Shown piece by piece: positions 51,028 to 62,242 of a stretch of DNA of 64,000 nt. Position numbers and translations under genes: made by a program. Origin of the DNA: Enterocloster lavalensis (GTDB taxonomy: Bacteria; Bacillota; Clostridia; Lachnospirales; Lachnospiraceae); assembly GCF_902364025.1 (NCBI RefSeq), contig NZ_CABJCG010000004.1, positions 1-64,000 of the forward strand, given 5' to 3'. Every line of letters starts with the position of its first letter. The first letter of the stretch is position 1. The notes under the pieces were generated by a model. The model was not told the origin of the DNA. It saw only the letters and a list, made by a program, of their open reading frames with translations, and ran no database searches.

Positions 51028-51888
51028 TCAGATCGCCAGTACGATCCCTCCGTCCCCGGCGTACACCGTCGCAACGCCTGCGGTCTCGGTGATCACAATC
51101 TCTTTGAACTTCGCCCGCTTTTCCAGCTCCGCTTTCACGTAATCCGCCCGCTGGGCGTTGTTGCAGTGGGCGATCACAGCCACCTTATCCGCGCTGTCGC
51201 CCGCTTCCTGAACCGCGATATCGCACATCCGCTGCAGTCCCTTGTTGATCCCCCGGGCCTGGTCCAGCTTGATGATGGTACCCTTGTCCGCTCCCATCAC
51301 AGGCTTGATATTTAACGCCGTGGCAAAAAACGCCTGAAGGCCGGAAAGGCGGCCGTTCTTGCGCAGGGTGTCCAGCGTCTCCAATACAAAATACGTGTGC
51401 ATCCGGTCCCGGAACTCCAGGGCCCGCTTCACCACCTCGTCGAACTCCAGCCCGGCCTCGCAGAGCCCCTGGATATAGAGGGCGATGTTCAGCTCCCCAG
51501 CGGACGCGGAAAGGGAATCGATCACCTCCACGCGCTTGTTGTCCGTGATCTGCTTCTCCGCACGCTCCTCCTCGAAGAGCCGCTTGGCCAGGACCGCCGA
51601 ATTGTTGGAACCGCTTAAATGGCCGGACAGCGTGATGACGAACACCGCTTCCGCCTCCGCCTGCTCATAGGCTTCCTTGTAGGTCTCCGGCGACGGGCAC
51701 GCCGTCTTGGGACACTCCGGACAGGCCTTTACCAGCCCCAGGAATTTTTTCTGGTCAAATGTCTCGTCATCCACTACCTGGGCGCTCCCCACCTGGAGTG
51801 TCAGCGGAACCATCTGAAAACGGGAATCCCGCTTCATCTCCTCCGTCAGATCCAGGCAGCTGTCCCCGATGATTTTGTAGGTCATATT
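51028..51888 (-). CDS. DegV-family fatty-acid-binding protein
   Basis: 286 residues. The N-terminal start (YKIIGDSCLDLTEEM) and TLSGHLSGSNNSAVLA near 93 (the Ser that contacts the fatty acid carboxylate) and the C-terminal ITETAGVATVYAGDGGIVLA are typical. DegV/FakB proteins present fatty acids to FakA kinase for phospholipid synthesis. FakA is not in the window. Start: ATG at 51888 with GGAGG; 29 upstream codons are dropped. Confidence 0.9.
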   Translation of the reverse strand, partial: NMTYKIIGDSCLDLTEEMKRDSRFQMVPLTLQVGSAQVVDDETFDQKKFLGLVKACPECPKTACPSPETYKEAYEQAEAEAVFVITLSGHLSGSNNSAVLAKRLFEEERAEKQITDNKRVEVIDSLSASAGELNIALYIQGLCEAGLEFDEVVKRALEFRDRMHTYFVLETLDTLRKNGRLSGLQAFFATALNIKPVMGADKGTIIKLDQARGINKGLQRMCDIAVQEAGDSADKVAVIAHCNNAQRADYVKAELEKRAKFKEIVITETAGVATVYAGDGGIVLAI

Positions 51889-52043
51889 AAGCTTCCTCCA
51901 AACCCGAAGCATCCTTGTCTTCCGGCAAGGATCCCTCCACTTTTTTAACATGTCTGTATCACATGTAGTATTCATTACTACTTATTATATCATGATAGGT
52001 CCAGATGTCAAGCGGACCCTGGGTTGGATTTGGGTTTCTTTTC

Positions 52044-52265
52044 TCATGCTTTGGCTTTCAGCCGCTCCAGATCCTCCGGGTCCTGGGAGTGGACCACGGC
52101 TTTGGCGTGGCAGCCGCAGCCCATAGCCAGCACGCCCTGAATGGACTTTGCGTCCACCAGAATATGGCCGAACTGCAGGTCAACGTCCGCCTCCACTGTA
52201 TTTGCCCGGCGCACAAAATCCACCATCTCTTCCATATTTTTAAAATAAATTTCCAAATATTGCAT
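52044..52265 (-). CDS. HPr-like small protein
   Basis: 73 residues with an HPr-type fold: VDLQFGHILVDAKSIQGVLA near 28-47 matches the second half of PTS HPr (around Ser46), but the phospho-accepting His15 region is replaced by RRANTVEADVD. It is therefore probably an HPr paralogue of regulatory kind, as is common in Clostridia. It stands alone. Whether HPr kinase acts on it is not known. Confidence 0.75.
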   Translation of the reverse strand: MQYLEIYFKNMEEMVDFVRRANTVEADVDLQFGHILVDAKSIQGVLAMGCGCHAKAVVHSQDPEDLERLKAKA

Positions 52266-52425
52266 CGCGTTCCTCCGCGTCCTCGTTTCCGGGATTCCCT
52301 ATCAGTATATGCGGTTCCCTGTCCTTAAATGCAGGCCGCGCGCCGGGGCAATTTCCCAATGCAGCCGCCGGCAGTCAGCGATTCCGCCGCAATGTATCCA
52401 GACAACCTCCCCGGCTCACTGCATC

Positions 52426-52458
52426 CAAAAATGCGGCGCCGCTTTCGCGGCACCGCAC
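52426..52458 (-). terminator. GAAA-tetraloop terminator of the Hpt gene
   Basis: On the minus strand GTGCGGTGCCGC, loop gaaa, GCGGCGCCGCAT, then TTTTT. The stem is 12 bp with a GNRA loop, 5 bp past the stop of the Hpt gene. Confidence 0.85.
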
Positions 52459-52462
52459 CTTT

Positions 52463-52837
52463 TCATTCGTTCCAATTTTTCTCGATAATATCCACAATCT
52501 TCCCGTATTCCACCTTGCAGGCACTCACCTGTTCTTCGGAGGGTTCTTTGCCGGCGCGCAGCACCTCCACCATGGGGACCAGCACGGCCAGCAGGTTATT
52601 GATTCCCAGATTGCCCGCAACGCCCTTGAGCGTATGGGCCTGGCGGAACGCCTCCTCCGGATCGTGACCAGCGAGACTTTCCAGCATATCGGGGTAGGAC
52701 CTGTCCTCAAGGAATTTTTTCATGAACTTCTTGTAGAGCGATGTCTTCCCCATAAACCGGTTCAACGCGCCATCCACATCGGCTCCGGCCGCATCCAGCG
52801 CCACCAGGAATTTATCGTTTTTGTACTCTTCTTTCAT
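52463..52837 (-). CDS. Hpt-domain phosphotransfer protein
   Basis: 124 residues forming a single Hpt four-helix bundle. AFRQAHTLKGVAGNLGI near 63-79 contains the phospho-accepting His and the Lys/Gly that follow. GALNRFMGKTSLYKKFMKKF near 24 is the usual first helix. It relays phosphoryl groups between a hybrid sensor kinase and a response regulator; neither is encoded nearby. Cytosolic. Confidence 0.88.
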   Translation of the reverse strand: MKEEYKNDKFLVALDAAGADVDGALNRFMGKTSLYKKFMKKFLEDRSYPDMLESLAGHDPEEAFRQAHTLKGVAGNLGINNLLAVLVPMVEVLRAGKEPSEEQVSACKVEYGKIVDIIEKNWNE

Positions 52838-52884
52838 CCCCGTAAATCCTCCTACGTTATTCAGGGAACTGCAGCTTCAGGGGA

Positions 52885-54894
52885 TTATTCCGCCTTCTCA
52901 CCAGCCATGATCAGCATAATCTCATTGCTGCGGGCCACGAACTTTGTCATGCGCTCCGGCGACAGCGGGCCATGGCTTAAGCTGGCCAGATCGTAGAGCT
53001 GCTCACAGATCTTGTCCGTATTCTGGCTCTCCTTATTGTTCAGGACGTACTTGACCAGCGGATGGTTGGCGTTTAATACCAGCGTTTCCCCAGTGCCGCC
53101 GAACATCGACGGATCCATGCCGCCCATGTTGTACATCTTCATCATATCCTGCATCCGGCGGGTTTCCTCGCTGACCGTGATCATGGAGGCCACGCCCTCG
53201 TTCTTCATCTTCTCCACCTTGATGTCCAGCTTATCGTTGGACAGGGCTTTCTTGAACAGCTCGGTCAGTTCCTCGGAGCTCTTCTTGAACTCCTCGTCGT
53301 CCTCCTTCACTTCCTCCTTGAAAGCGGCGTTCAAGTCCGTATCGATGCGCAGGAACTTCACACCCTCGTGCTTCTGCTCCATGTGGCTGATAAAGGGGCT
53401 GTCGATGTTGTGGGGAAGCAGCACCGCGTCGATTCCCTCCTGACGGAACAGGTTGATATACTGGCTCTGCTCCTTCTCGTTGGTCACGTAGAAAATCGTG
53501 TTCTCGTGCTTCTCCTTATTCTCCTCCAGGCAGTCCGTAAAGGTCAGATACTTACCGTCCAGATTCTTGAACAGGATATAATCTCCCATCTTCTCTGCAA
53601 ATTTCTCATCCTTAATATACCCGAATTTGATGAAAGGTGCAATATCATCCCAATATTTTTCATAATTTTCACGGTCCGTCTTGCACATGCCGGACAGCTT
53701 GTCCGCCACCTTCTTGGTGATGTAGTCGGAAATCTTCTTCACAAAGCCGTCGTTCTGCAGCGCGCTTCTGGACACGTTAAGCGGCAGATCCGGACAGTCG
53801 ATCACACCCTTAAGCAGCATCAGGAACTCCGGAATCACCTCTTTGATGTTGTCCGCAATAAACACCTGATTGTTGTACAGCTTGATGGTGCCCTCCAGGC
53901 TGTCGTACTCCATGTTGATCTTGGGGAAATACAGGATGCCCTTTAAGTTGAAGGGATAGTCCATATTCAAATGGATCCAGAACAGGGGCTCCTTGTAATC
54001 CATAAACACCTTGCGGTAAAACGCCTTGTAATCCTCTGCGGTGCACTCGTTGGGGTGCTTGTTCCACAGCGGGCTCACGTCGTTTAACGCCACCGGGCGC
54101 TTTAAAATCTTGTACTTCTCCCGGGAGGGCTCCACCTCCACGGTCTCCTTGGTGCCGTCCTCATTCTCCTTTTCCTCGGTTTTGGCCGGCTCCACCACGG
54201 TCTCCACGATGGTGTCCTTGTCCGTCAGCTCGTCCTTCTCAATGGTCTCATACTGCGGCTCTGCGGTCTCGTTGTCCAGGAAAATCGGTACGGGCATGAA
54301 CGCGCAATACTTGTCCAGAACTTCCCTGGCCCGGTACTCGTTGCAGAACTCATGGCTGTCCTCGTTCAGATACAGGGTAATAGTGGTTCCCACCTGCTCC
54401 TTGTCGCCCTCGGCCATCTCAAAGTTGATGCCGCCCTCGGACTCCCAGTGCACGGGCTTGGCGTCCTTCTGATAGGACAGGGTATCGATGGTCACCTTGT
54501 CGGCCACCATAAACGCGGAGTAGAAGCCCAGACCGAAATGGCCGATGATCTGATCCTCGTTGGCTTTGTCCTTGTATTTTTCCAGGAAATCCTGGACGCC
54601 GGAAAATGCGATCTGGTTGATGTATTTGTCGATCTCGTCCTCGGTCATACCCAGGCCGTTGTCCGTGACCTTGATGGTCTTTTCATTGGGGTTGACGGAA
54701 ACCTGAATCTTGTAATCCATATCCTCCGGTCTCTCGTACTCTCCGATCAGCTCCAGCTTTTTCAGCTTGGTAATTGCATCGCAGCCGTTGCTGACCAACT
54801 CGCGGTAGAAAATATCGTGGTCGGAATACAGCCACTTTTTGATCACCGGAAATATGTTCTCACTGGTAATGGATAAACTGCCTTTCTTAGCCAT
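52885..54894 (-). CDS. htpG: Molecular chaperone HtpG (Hsp90)
   Basis: 669 residues. The N-terminal GHKL ATPase: YRELVSNGCDAITKL near 30-44, TDNGLGMTEDEID near 75, GHFGLGFYSAFMVADKV near 118. The middle domain has FWIHLNMDYPFNLKGILYF near 305 and the C-terminal dimer region ends SHGPLSPERMTKFVARSN. It has an acidic insert near 225-260 (EKENEDGTKETVEVEP). Hsp90 folds client proteins with ATP in the cytosol. It is preceded by a sigma-A promoter and a perfect CIRCE. Confidence 0.96.
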   Translation of the reverse strand: MAKKGSLSITSENIFPVIKKWLYSDHDIFYRELVSNGCDAITKLKKLELIGEYERPEDMDYKIQVSVNPNEKTIKVTDNGLGMTEDEIDKYINQIAFSGVQDFLEKYKDKANEDQIIGHFGLGFYSAFMVADKVTIDTLSYQKDAKPVHWESEGGINFEMAEGDKEQVGTTITLYLNEDSHEFCNEYRAREVLDKYCAFMPVPIFLDNETAEPQYETIEKDELTDKDTIVETVVEPAKTEEKENEDGTKETVEVEPSREKYKILKRPVALNDVSPLWNKHPNECTAEDYKAFYRKVFMDYKEPLFWIHLNMDYPFNLKGILYFPKINMEYDSLEGTIKLYNNQVFIADNIKEVIPEFLMLLKGVIDCPDLPLNVSRSALQNDGFVKKISDYITKKVADKLSGMCKTDRENYEKYWDDIAPFIKFGYIKDEKFAEKMGDYILFKNLDGKYLTFTDCLEENKEKHENTIFYVTNEKEQSQYINLFRQEGIDAVLLPHNIDSPFISHMEQKHEGVKFLRIDTDLNAAFKEEVKEDDEEFKKSSEELTELFKKALSNDKLDIKVEKMKNEGVASMITVSEETRRMQDMMKMYNMGGMDPSMFGGTGETLVLNANHPLVKYVLNNKESQNTDKICEQLYDLASLSHGPLSPERMTKFVARSNEIMLIMAGEKAE

Positions 54895-54958
54895 ATCTTA
54901 TACGCCTCTTTCTTTTCGTTCTTGTCAGAGATTCCACACCCGGAACCCTTTATTCTAC

Positions 54959-55021
54959 ATTTTAGTACCATCCAATGAAAAAGTCAACAAAAAATTAGCA
55001 CTCAATCAAAATGAGTGCTAA
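54959..55021 (-). promoter_or_regulatory. htpG promoter with perfect CIRCE (HrcA) operator
   Basis: TTGACT (54982-54987) and TAAAAT (54959-54964), 17 bp apart. Just upstream lies TTAGCACTC-N9-GAGTGCTAA (54995-55021), the exact CIRCE sequence. HrcA should therefore repress htpG and release it on heat stress. The operator lies 7 bp upstream of -35, rather than over the start site as is usual. Confidence 0.92.
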
Positions 55022-55050
55022 TAAATAAAATTCAACACCTTTTCCCACTG

Positions 55051-57168
<2,118 letters not shown>

Positions 57169-57183
57169 CGGCTATCCCTCCCT

Positions 57184-58401
57184 TTAAGGTAAAAAATCCC
57201 TGACCTTCTTGCTCCGCACGGGATTGCGCAGTTTCCGCAGCGCCGCCGTCTCGATCTGGCGGATGCGCTCCCTGGTGACGTTGAACTGTCTTCCCACTTC
57301 CTCCAGGGTCAGGGGCCGGCCGTTCTCCAGGCCGAAGCGCAGCTTGATTACCTGGCGCTCCCGCTCGTTGAGCCCTTGTAACATGCTGTCGATCTCCTCC
57401 CGAAGCAACACATTCTCCGCCTGGTCCTCCGTGGAGTCGCCCGCGTTGTCGGCCACGAAATCCCCCAGGCTGGAGCCGTCCTCATCCCCCACCGGGGTCT
57501 CCAAGGACACCGTGTCACCGGAAGTCTGAATCAGCTCCTCCACCCGCTTCTCGGTCATTCCCACCGCCTCTGCCAGCTCCCGGTTGGAGGGGTCTCTGCC
57601 CAGCTGCACGGACAGGTCCCGCTGGGTACGGCGGATCTTGTTCACCGCCTCCACCATATGCACGGGCAGCCGGATCGTGCGCGCCTGGTCCGCCAGAGCT
57701 CTTGTGATGGCCTGCTTCACCCACCAGGTGGCGTAGGTGCTCAGACGGTATCCCTTCTCATAGTCGAATTTCTCCACCGCCTTCATCAGGCCGATGTTGC
57801 CCTCCTGAACCAGGTCCAGAAAGCTCATCCCCCTGCCGGTGTAGCGCTTGGCGATGGAGACTACCAGCCGGAGATTGGCTTCCACCAGGCGTTTTCCCGC
57901 CTCCTCGTCCCCCTCCGCGCAGCGCTTGGCCAGTCCGGCTTCCTCCTCGGGAGTCAGCAGCGCGATGGCGCCGATCTCCTTCAAATATTCCCGGATGGGA
58001 TCACCGGTGCTCACGCCCTCCAGCACCTTCTGGGGCGCTTCCTCGCTGAACAGGTCCTCCTCGGCCTCGCCGTATTCCGACGGCTTCTCCCGCAGAACCA
58101 GGCCGTCCTCCGTCTCCTCGTCCCCGGTCAGAAGCTTGTCCTTGCCCAGAACACCCGCGTCCAGCCCGGTATCAAAATCATCTTCTAAATCCAGCTCCGG
58201 CTCCAGTTCCGCGTCCCCCTCCGGGGTTCCCACACGGATTCCCTTCCGCTCCAGACGGCTGTAAACTTCTTCCAATTCCTCCGGTGTCACCTGGACATCC
58301 CGCAGACAGTCCAGCACCGCGGTCAACTCCAGGAAGTTCTCCTGTTTTGCCGCCATGTCCTGAAGAATCCCCAGCTTCTCCGCCAGTACCTTTTTGTCCA
58401 T
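57184..58401 (-). CDS. RpoD-type sigma-70 factor
   Basis: 405 residues with the full primary sigma layout: region 1.1-like start ([10 protein letters not shown]), acidic linker, region 1.2 [20 protein letters not shown] near 130, region 2 [20 protein letters not shown], then [19 protein letters not shown] near 200, region 3 near 270 and region 4 ([20 protein letters not shown]) near 365. It lies after the thymidine kinase gene, not in the usual dnaG-rpoD operon. It may be a second vegetative-type sigma factor, with the main one elsewhere, or the main one in an unusual place. Confidence 0.93.
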   Translation of the reverse strand: MDKKVLAEKLGILQDMAAKQENFLELTAVLDCLRDVQVTPEELEEVYSRLERKGIRVGTPEGDAELEPELDLEDDFDTGLDAGVLGKDKLLTGDEETEDGLVLREKPSEYGEAEEDLFSEEAPQKVLEGVSTGDPIREYLKEIGAIALLTPEEEAGLAKRCAEGDEEAGKRLVEANLRLVVSIAKRYTGRGMSFLDLVQEGNIGLMKAVEKFDYEKGYRLSTYATWWVKQAITRALADQARTIRLPVHMVEAVNKIRRTQRDLSVQLGRDPSNRELAEAVGMTEKRVEELIQTSGDTVSLETPVGDEDGSSLGDFVADNAGDSTEDQAENVLLREEIDSMLQGLNERERQVIKLRFGLENGRPLTLEEVGRQFNVTRERIRQIETAALRKLRNPVRSKKVRDFLP

Positions 58402-58464
58402 ACACCGCCGTCCTTTCCGTGTGCGCTTTTATAACCGCGCCGTCCGCTGCCTCCATAGTTGCCG

Positions 58465-59079
58465 TCAAAACAGGTCCAAACCGCCTGTATCCGCCGCCAC
58501 CGGTTCCTTAAGCCCCGGCCCCAGGTCGCCCTGGTTGTAGTGTTTCCGGCAGAGCGCCACATAGCGGTCGTCGCCGCCCATGACTACCTGGTCCCCAATC
58601 CGCACCATCCGGCCGTCCTCGCCGATCCGGGCGGTACAGTTGGCCGCCTTTCCGCACCAGCAGACGGTTTTCAGCTCCTCAACCTTGTCCGCCCAGGCCA
58701 TCAGCCACTTGCTGCCCTCAAAAAACTCGTGGCGGAAATCGGTCCGCAGCCCATAACAGATCACCGGAATATCCAGATCGTCCACAATATGGACCAGAAA
58801 TTCCACCTGTTCCTTGGTTGCGAACTGAGCCTCATCCAGAATAATGCAATCGTACTCCCGCAGCCGGACATCGCTCATCTGTGTCAGCTCTTCCAACAGA
58901 ACGCCCTCGCGCTCCAGGCCGATCCGCGACCGGATCATGTGATCCCCGTCCCGGCTGTCCAGCCTGGGTTTCACCAACAGAGCCCGCTTGCCCCGCTCGC
59001 CGTAGTTGTATTCCACCATCAGCGCGTTGGCCGTCTTGGAACTGCCCATTGCGCCGTAACGATAGTATAATTTTGCCAT
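58465..59079 (-). CDS. tdk: Thymidine kinase
   Basis: 204 residues, type II thymidine kinase: P-loop YYRYGAMGSSKTANAL near 5-20, Walker B CIILDEAQFATKEQ near 80, lasso region with FRHEFFEGSKWLM near 112, and zinc ligands CWCGKAANCTARI near 140 and CRKHY near 183. It phosphorylates thymidine for salvage in the cytosol. Start: ATG at 59079 with GGGG upstream; 28 upstream codons are dropped. It precedes the sigma factor by 63 bp. Confidence 0.94.
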   Translation of the reverse strand: MAKLYYRYGAMGSSKTANALMVEYNYGERGKRALLVKPRLDSRDGDHMIRSRIGLEREGVLLEELTQMSDVRLREYDCIILDEAQFATKEQVEFLVHIVDDLDIPVICYGLRTDFRHEFFEGSKWLMAWADKVEELKTVCWCGKAANCTARIGEDGRMVRIGDQVVMGGDDRYVALCRKHYNQGDLGPGLKEPVAADTGGLDLF

Positions 59080-59181
59080 CTTATCATCCCCGCACGTAAA
59101 AATCATCCGCAGGCCGCGACCCGCGGCTTTAATCTCCGCTCCATATCCCGGACGGATCAACACTGACCCGGTCAGGGTATA

Positions 59182-59673
59182 CTATTCCCGCAGGCAGGCG
59201 ATTCCCCGCTTGCGCAGAAATTCTTCCGCGGACCGGTCCCACAAATCCTCCAGGGTCTTGTCCAGCGTAAAAAAGCCCAGGGACAGCCCGGTTATACAAT
59301 AGAGTGCTCCATCCTCGTACCGAATATTCAGATACATGCCCTGAATCTGTCCGGCCTCCACGCCGTTTCCGGACGCAAAGCGCTCTACCTGGCTGGCCGG
59401 CAGCTGGAGCACGATGTGAAAACTCCCCGGCAGCCGCTTTCCCTTGATCAGGCCGAAACACACCGGCCGCAGCAGCTTCCAGGGCGCAAATCCCTCATCT
59501 CCGATCTCTTCCAGCTCCTCCTCGGAAAAATATCCCTTTCGGATATGCCCATCGATGGAAAAGCTGTTGAAGGTGACAATCTGTACCTCCTTTACCAGAA
59601 ACAAATCAAAGTCTTCTTTTACAAAAAGCTTGCTGGTAAAGCCCTTTACATCCTCAATTTTTAGTCCAACCAT
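59182..59673 (-). CDS. DUF5721-like conserved protein
   Basis: 163 residues. I recognise the clostridial DUF5721-type pattern with moderate confidence: MVGLKIEDVKGFTSKLFVKE at the start, FNSFSIDGHIRKGYFSEEEL near 35, and a C-terminal SLGFFTLDKTLEDLWD. No catalytic motif is seen. It is 102 bp upstream of tdk and may be part of the same unit. Function unknown. Confidence 0.7.
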   Translation of the reverse strand: MVGLKIEDVKGFTSKLFVKEDFDLFLVKEVQIVTFNSFSIDGHIRKGYFSEEELEEIGDEGFAPWKLLRPVCFGLIKGKRLPGSFHIVLQLPASQVERFASGNGVEAGQIQGMYLNIRYEDGALYCITGLSLGFFTLDKTLEDLWDRSAEEFLRKRGIACLRE

Positions 59674-59933
59674 CTGCGTTCACCGCTCCCAAAAACTTAC
59701 TTCCATCATTATACTTGCTTTTCCATACAGCGTCAAATAGTATTTTCCCGCGCGGTTTTTCTGGCATTTCCCCCTCGCTTCGGTCAATTTATCGACAACA
59801 AAATCAATGACCGCAATCTGCCTCTACATTTTTCCCGCCATCACGCGGCAAAACGGCGGCACGCAGTCCTCACAAAGGCCTGCATGCCGCTGGGTCGTTC
59901 CTTCCCATACCGTCTGCCAAAATGAAAAGGGGA

Positions 59934-60809
59934 TCAAAGGTCCTCTTCCTCGCGCAGAATGTCGTCTACCTCCTTCCGCCCGATCCCGCAGTCCTCGGCA
60001 ATCTGATCCCGCGTGAACCCCTTCGCCGACAGGCGGAGCACCCGCTTTGTGAGGGCGATCCCCTGTTCGATCCCCTGTTCGATCCCCTGGGCAATTCCAC
60101 GGGCAATCCCGTCCTCAACCAACATTTGACCAAGTCTCGTCATCGCAATCATCTCCTTTACCTGTTCCAGATCTCCGGCAGATAAGAACTTATCCGCAAA
60201 CGTGTACAGCACCGCCTGCATCTTTTCCATCTCCAGCCCGGTCACCGCCGCCTCTTCCTTCTGAAGGATTTCCAGGCTTTTCACAATCCGCTCTCGCACG
60301 CTCAGACGGCTGGACATCAGCGGCGTCAGAATTAACGGCACCAGCTCTGCCTTCTGAACCTTCCCGCCATTTCTGCGCTTTTCCTCCAGCCCCGCGAATA
60401 CCTTGTCCCCGTCCTGGCCTCTCATCCGGATCACGCGCACCCGGTAAACATTGATCCCCTCCGCCAGCTCGGTGACCGGTTCCGCCACCCGGGAGGAGCA
60501 GATCACATAGGTGACCACAGCCACCCTGTGGGTGCGGCTGGTGGAAGCCTCATACTCCCGGAACCTCCGCAGGTCTTCCAGGGTGATGAGATCGCTCTCA
60601 AACTCCAGATGCACCCAATAGCCGCCCTCCATCACATAATTGAAGTCCTGGTACATTTTCCGGGCTTCCAGCTTCACCGTCTCCGTAGGCGCGGCCAGCG
60701 CCACTACCCCGGGTACGCCCATAAACCGCAGCAGCTCCTCGCCAAAATACTGGGCCGCCGTTTTGAGCGCCATGTCCTCGTGATGAATCCCCTGTTTTTC
60801 TTTGTCCAC
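59934..60809 (-). CDS. Rpn/PD-(D/E)XK transposase-family-like protein
   Basis: 291 residues resembling the COG5464/Rpn and DUF4351 group. A PD-(D/E)XK-type core may lie in WVHLEFESDLITLEDLRRFR near 65 (ExxS/ExK variants), followed by a helical body and a C-terminal run of GI-Q/E repeats (GIARGIAQGIEQGIEQGIAL near 245), typical of the family. Rpn proteins promote RecA-independent recombination. Start: GTG at 60809 after AAGGAGG; earlier codons have no site. The DNA of the run contains 12-bp direct repeats (GATCCCCTGTTC). It stands alone. Confidence 0.72.
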   Translation of the reverse strand: MDKEKQGIHHEDMALKTAAQYFGEELLRFMGVPGVVALAAPTETVKLEARKMYQDFNYVMEGGYWVHLEFESDLITLEDLRRFREYEASTSRTHRVAVVTYVICSSRVAEPVTELAEGINVYRVRVIRMRGQDGDKVFAGLEEKRRNGGKVQKAELVPLILTPLMSSRLSVRERIVKSLEILQKEEAAVTGLEMEKMQAVLYTFADKFLSAGDLEQVKEMIAMTRLGQMLVEDGIARGIAQGIEQGIEQGIALTKRVLRLSAKGFTRDQIAEDCGIGRKEVDDILREEEDL

Positions 60810-61203
60810 ACAGCCTCCTTGTCCCGCAAAGCTATGTGCAAACACCTGTCTACATTATAATTATAACAACTATTCCGGCACCAGGCAACCGGCCCCCGCG
60901 ATATTTCAATCAACCTTATGTATTATACGTATTGTACTACAGATTGTCGTTTAACTGAACATTCGTCCGAAACGGACTGGATAATCGACTGCCGCGTGAT
61001 TTGATCGCTCGCGGCAAAATGAATGAAACATATGATGATTCGATCGTTGTGAATCCGGCAGACAGGCATTTGGCACACGCTCCGGTTCCCGGTGTTCCTT
61101 TAATATAACATAAAGAACGGCGGTTGCCAAGACGGATATTCAGCGGCTTCTGCATTTCTGTCAATCAGCAGCCGGATATCCGTCTTTGTACCCGAACCGG
61201 CCG
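60810..61203. other. Intergenic region with an 11-bp inverted repeat
   Basis: No supported gene in this stretch. AAGACGGATAT (61129-61139) and ATATCCGTCTT (61176-61186) form a hairpin 18 bp past the dehydrogenase stop; without a U tract it is not a clear terminator. ATTATAATTATAAC near 60855 is the likely promoter zone of the Rpn-type gene. A short ORF at 60937-61164 has no ribosome site and is not accepted. Confidence 0.5.
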
Positions 61204-62223
61204 TCAGGTGAAATCCAGCATCACCTTCAGGCTTTTACCCGGATGACTTTTAAAATCCTCAAACGCCTGAACTGCGTCTTCAAATTTATAAATGTCCGTT
61301 ATGGCCTTCCCAACATCCGCGTTACCGCTCCGAATCAGTTCAATTAATTCAATAAAATCATCCTTATAGGCGTTACGCGATCCCAAAATGTTGAGCTCCT
61401 TCTTCTGTATCATGGTAAAATTGAAATCAGCGTTTTTCTTTCCGATCCCAATCTGTACCACACGCCCTCCAAAACAGGCGGAATCAATACAGTTCTGAAA
61501 TGTGTCCGGCAATCCCACAGCCTCTATGGTCACGTCAAACCCATCCCCGTCCGTTATATCGTTCACCGCCCGTTCAAGGGCCTCTGGGGATTCATTTAAT
61601 ATGGCGCCGTCCACTCCAAAATTTCTTGCGTATTCCAGCTTGTCCTCCGACACATCCGAAATATAGACCTGGGCCCCCGCCGCTTTGGCGGCCACGGCCG
61701 CAAACACTCCGATGGTTCCGGCTCCCACCACCAAAACCTTCTCGCCGCGCTTAACGGCAGCTCTCTTCACCCCGTGATAGCTGATGCAGAAGGGCTCCAC
61801 CAGAGCCAACAACTTGGGATCCAGTCCATTTCCGTCATAAATCCGTTCTACCGGCATAGTGATATACTGTGCAAAGGCCCCTTCTCTCTGGACGCCCATC
61901 GTCTCATTGCCCGTGCAGCAGTTCACAAGCCCTCTCCGGCATGAATAACATTTCCCGCAGTTAAAATACGGATTCGCGGTCACGATCATCCCCGCCTTCA
62001 GGCCGTATTCATTCTCCCCCACTTCGACAATTTCCGCCGAGAACTCATGTCCCGGGATACGCGGATAGGACACATACGCCAGCGTGCCCCTGTATGTATT
62101 TAAATCTCCGCCGCAGATCCCCCCATAAAGTAACTTTAAAAGCGCCTCGCCTTTTTTGGGCACAGGCCTCTCCATATCGATCAATTCCACCTCTCCGGGT
62201 GCGTTAATTCTGATTGCCTTCAT
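61204..62223 (-). CDS. Zinc-type alcohol/sorbitol dehydrogenase family
   Basis: 339 residues of the MDR family. Catalytic zinc: GGICGGDLNTYRG near 36 (C, D) and GHEF near 58. Structural zinc: CGKCYSCRRGLVNCC near 90-104. NAD site VLVVGAGTIGVFAA near 165. The layout is that of polyol or L-threonine/galactitol-type dehydrogenases. It follows the LacI gene by 19 bp, so it is probably regulated by it and acts in sugar acid or polyol use. GGAGGT lies 7 bp before the ATG at 62223. Confidence 0.88.
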   Translation of the reverse strand: MKAIRINAPGEVELIDMERPVPKKGEALLKLLYGGICGGDLNTYRGTLAYVSYPRIPGHEFSAEIVEVGENEYGLKAGMIVTANPYFNCGKCYSCRRGLVNCCTGNETMGVQREGAFAQYITMPVERIYDGNGLDPKLLALVEPFCISYHGVKRAAVKRGEKVLVVGAGTIGVFAAVAAKAAGAQVYISDVSEDKLEYARNFGVDGAILNESPEALERAVNDITDGDGFDVTIEAVGLPDTFQNCIDSACFGGRVVQIGIGKKNADFNFTMIQKKELNILGSRNAYKDDFIELIELIRSGNADVGKAITDIYKFEDAVQAFEDFKSHPGKSLKVMLDFT

Positions 62224-62242
62224 CCGTTGTACCTCCTGTCTG

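Noticed and set aside
59807..60185. Short plus-strand ORFs before the Rpn-type gene
   Set aside because: They are antisense to its 3' end and tandem repeats; no ribosome site.
60937..61164. 75-codon minus-strand ORF in the intergenic region
   Set aside because: No ribosome site, no recognisable fold, and it lies across a hairpin region.
61129..61186. 11-bp inverted repeat as a terminator of the dehydrogenase gene
   Set aside because: The distance is right but no U tract follows on either strand; it is listed only as an inverted repeat.
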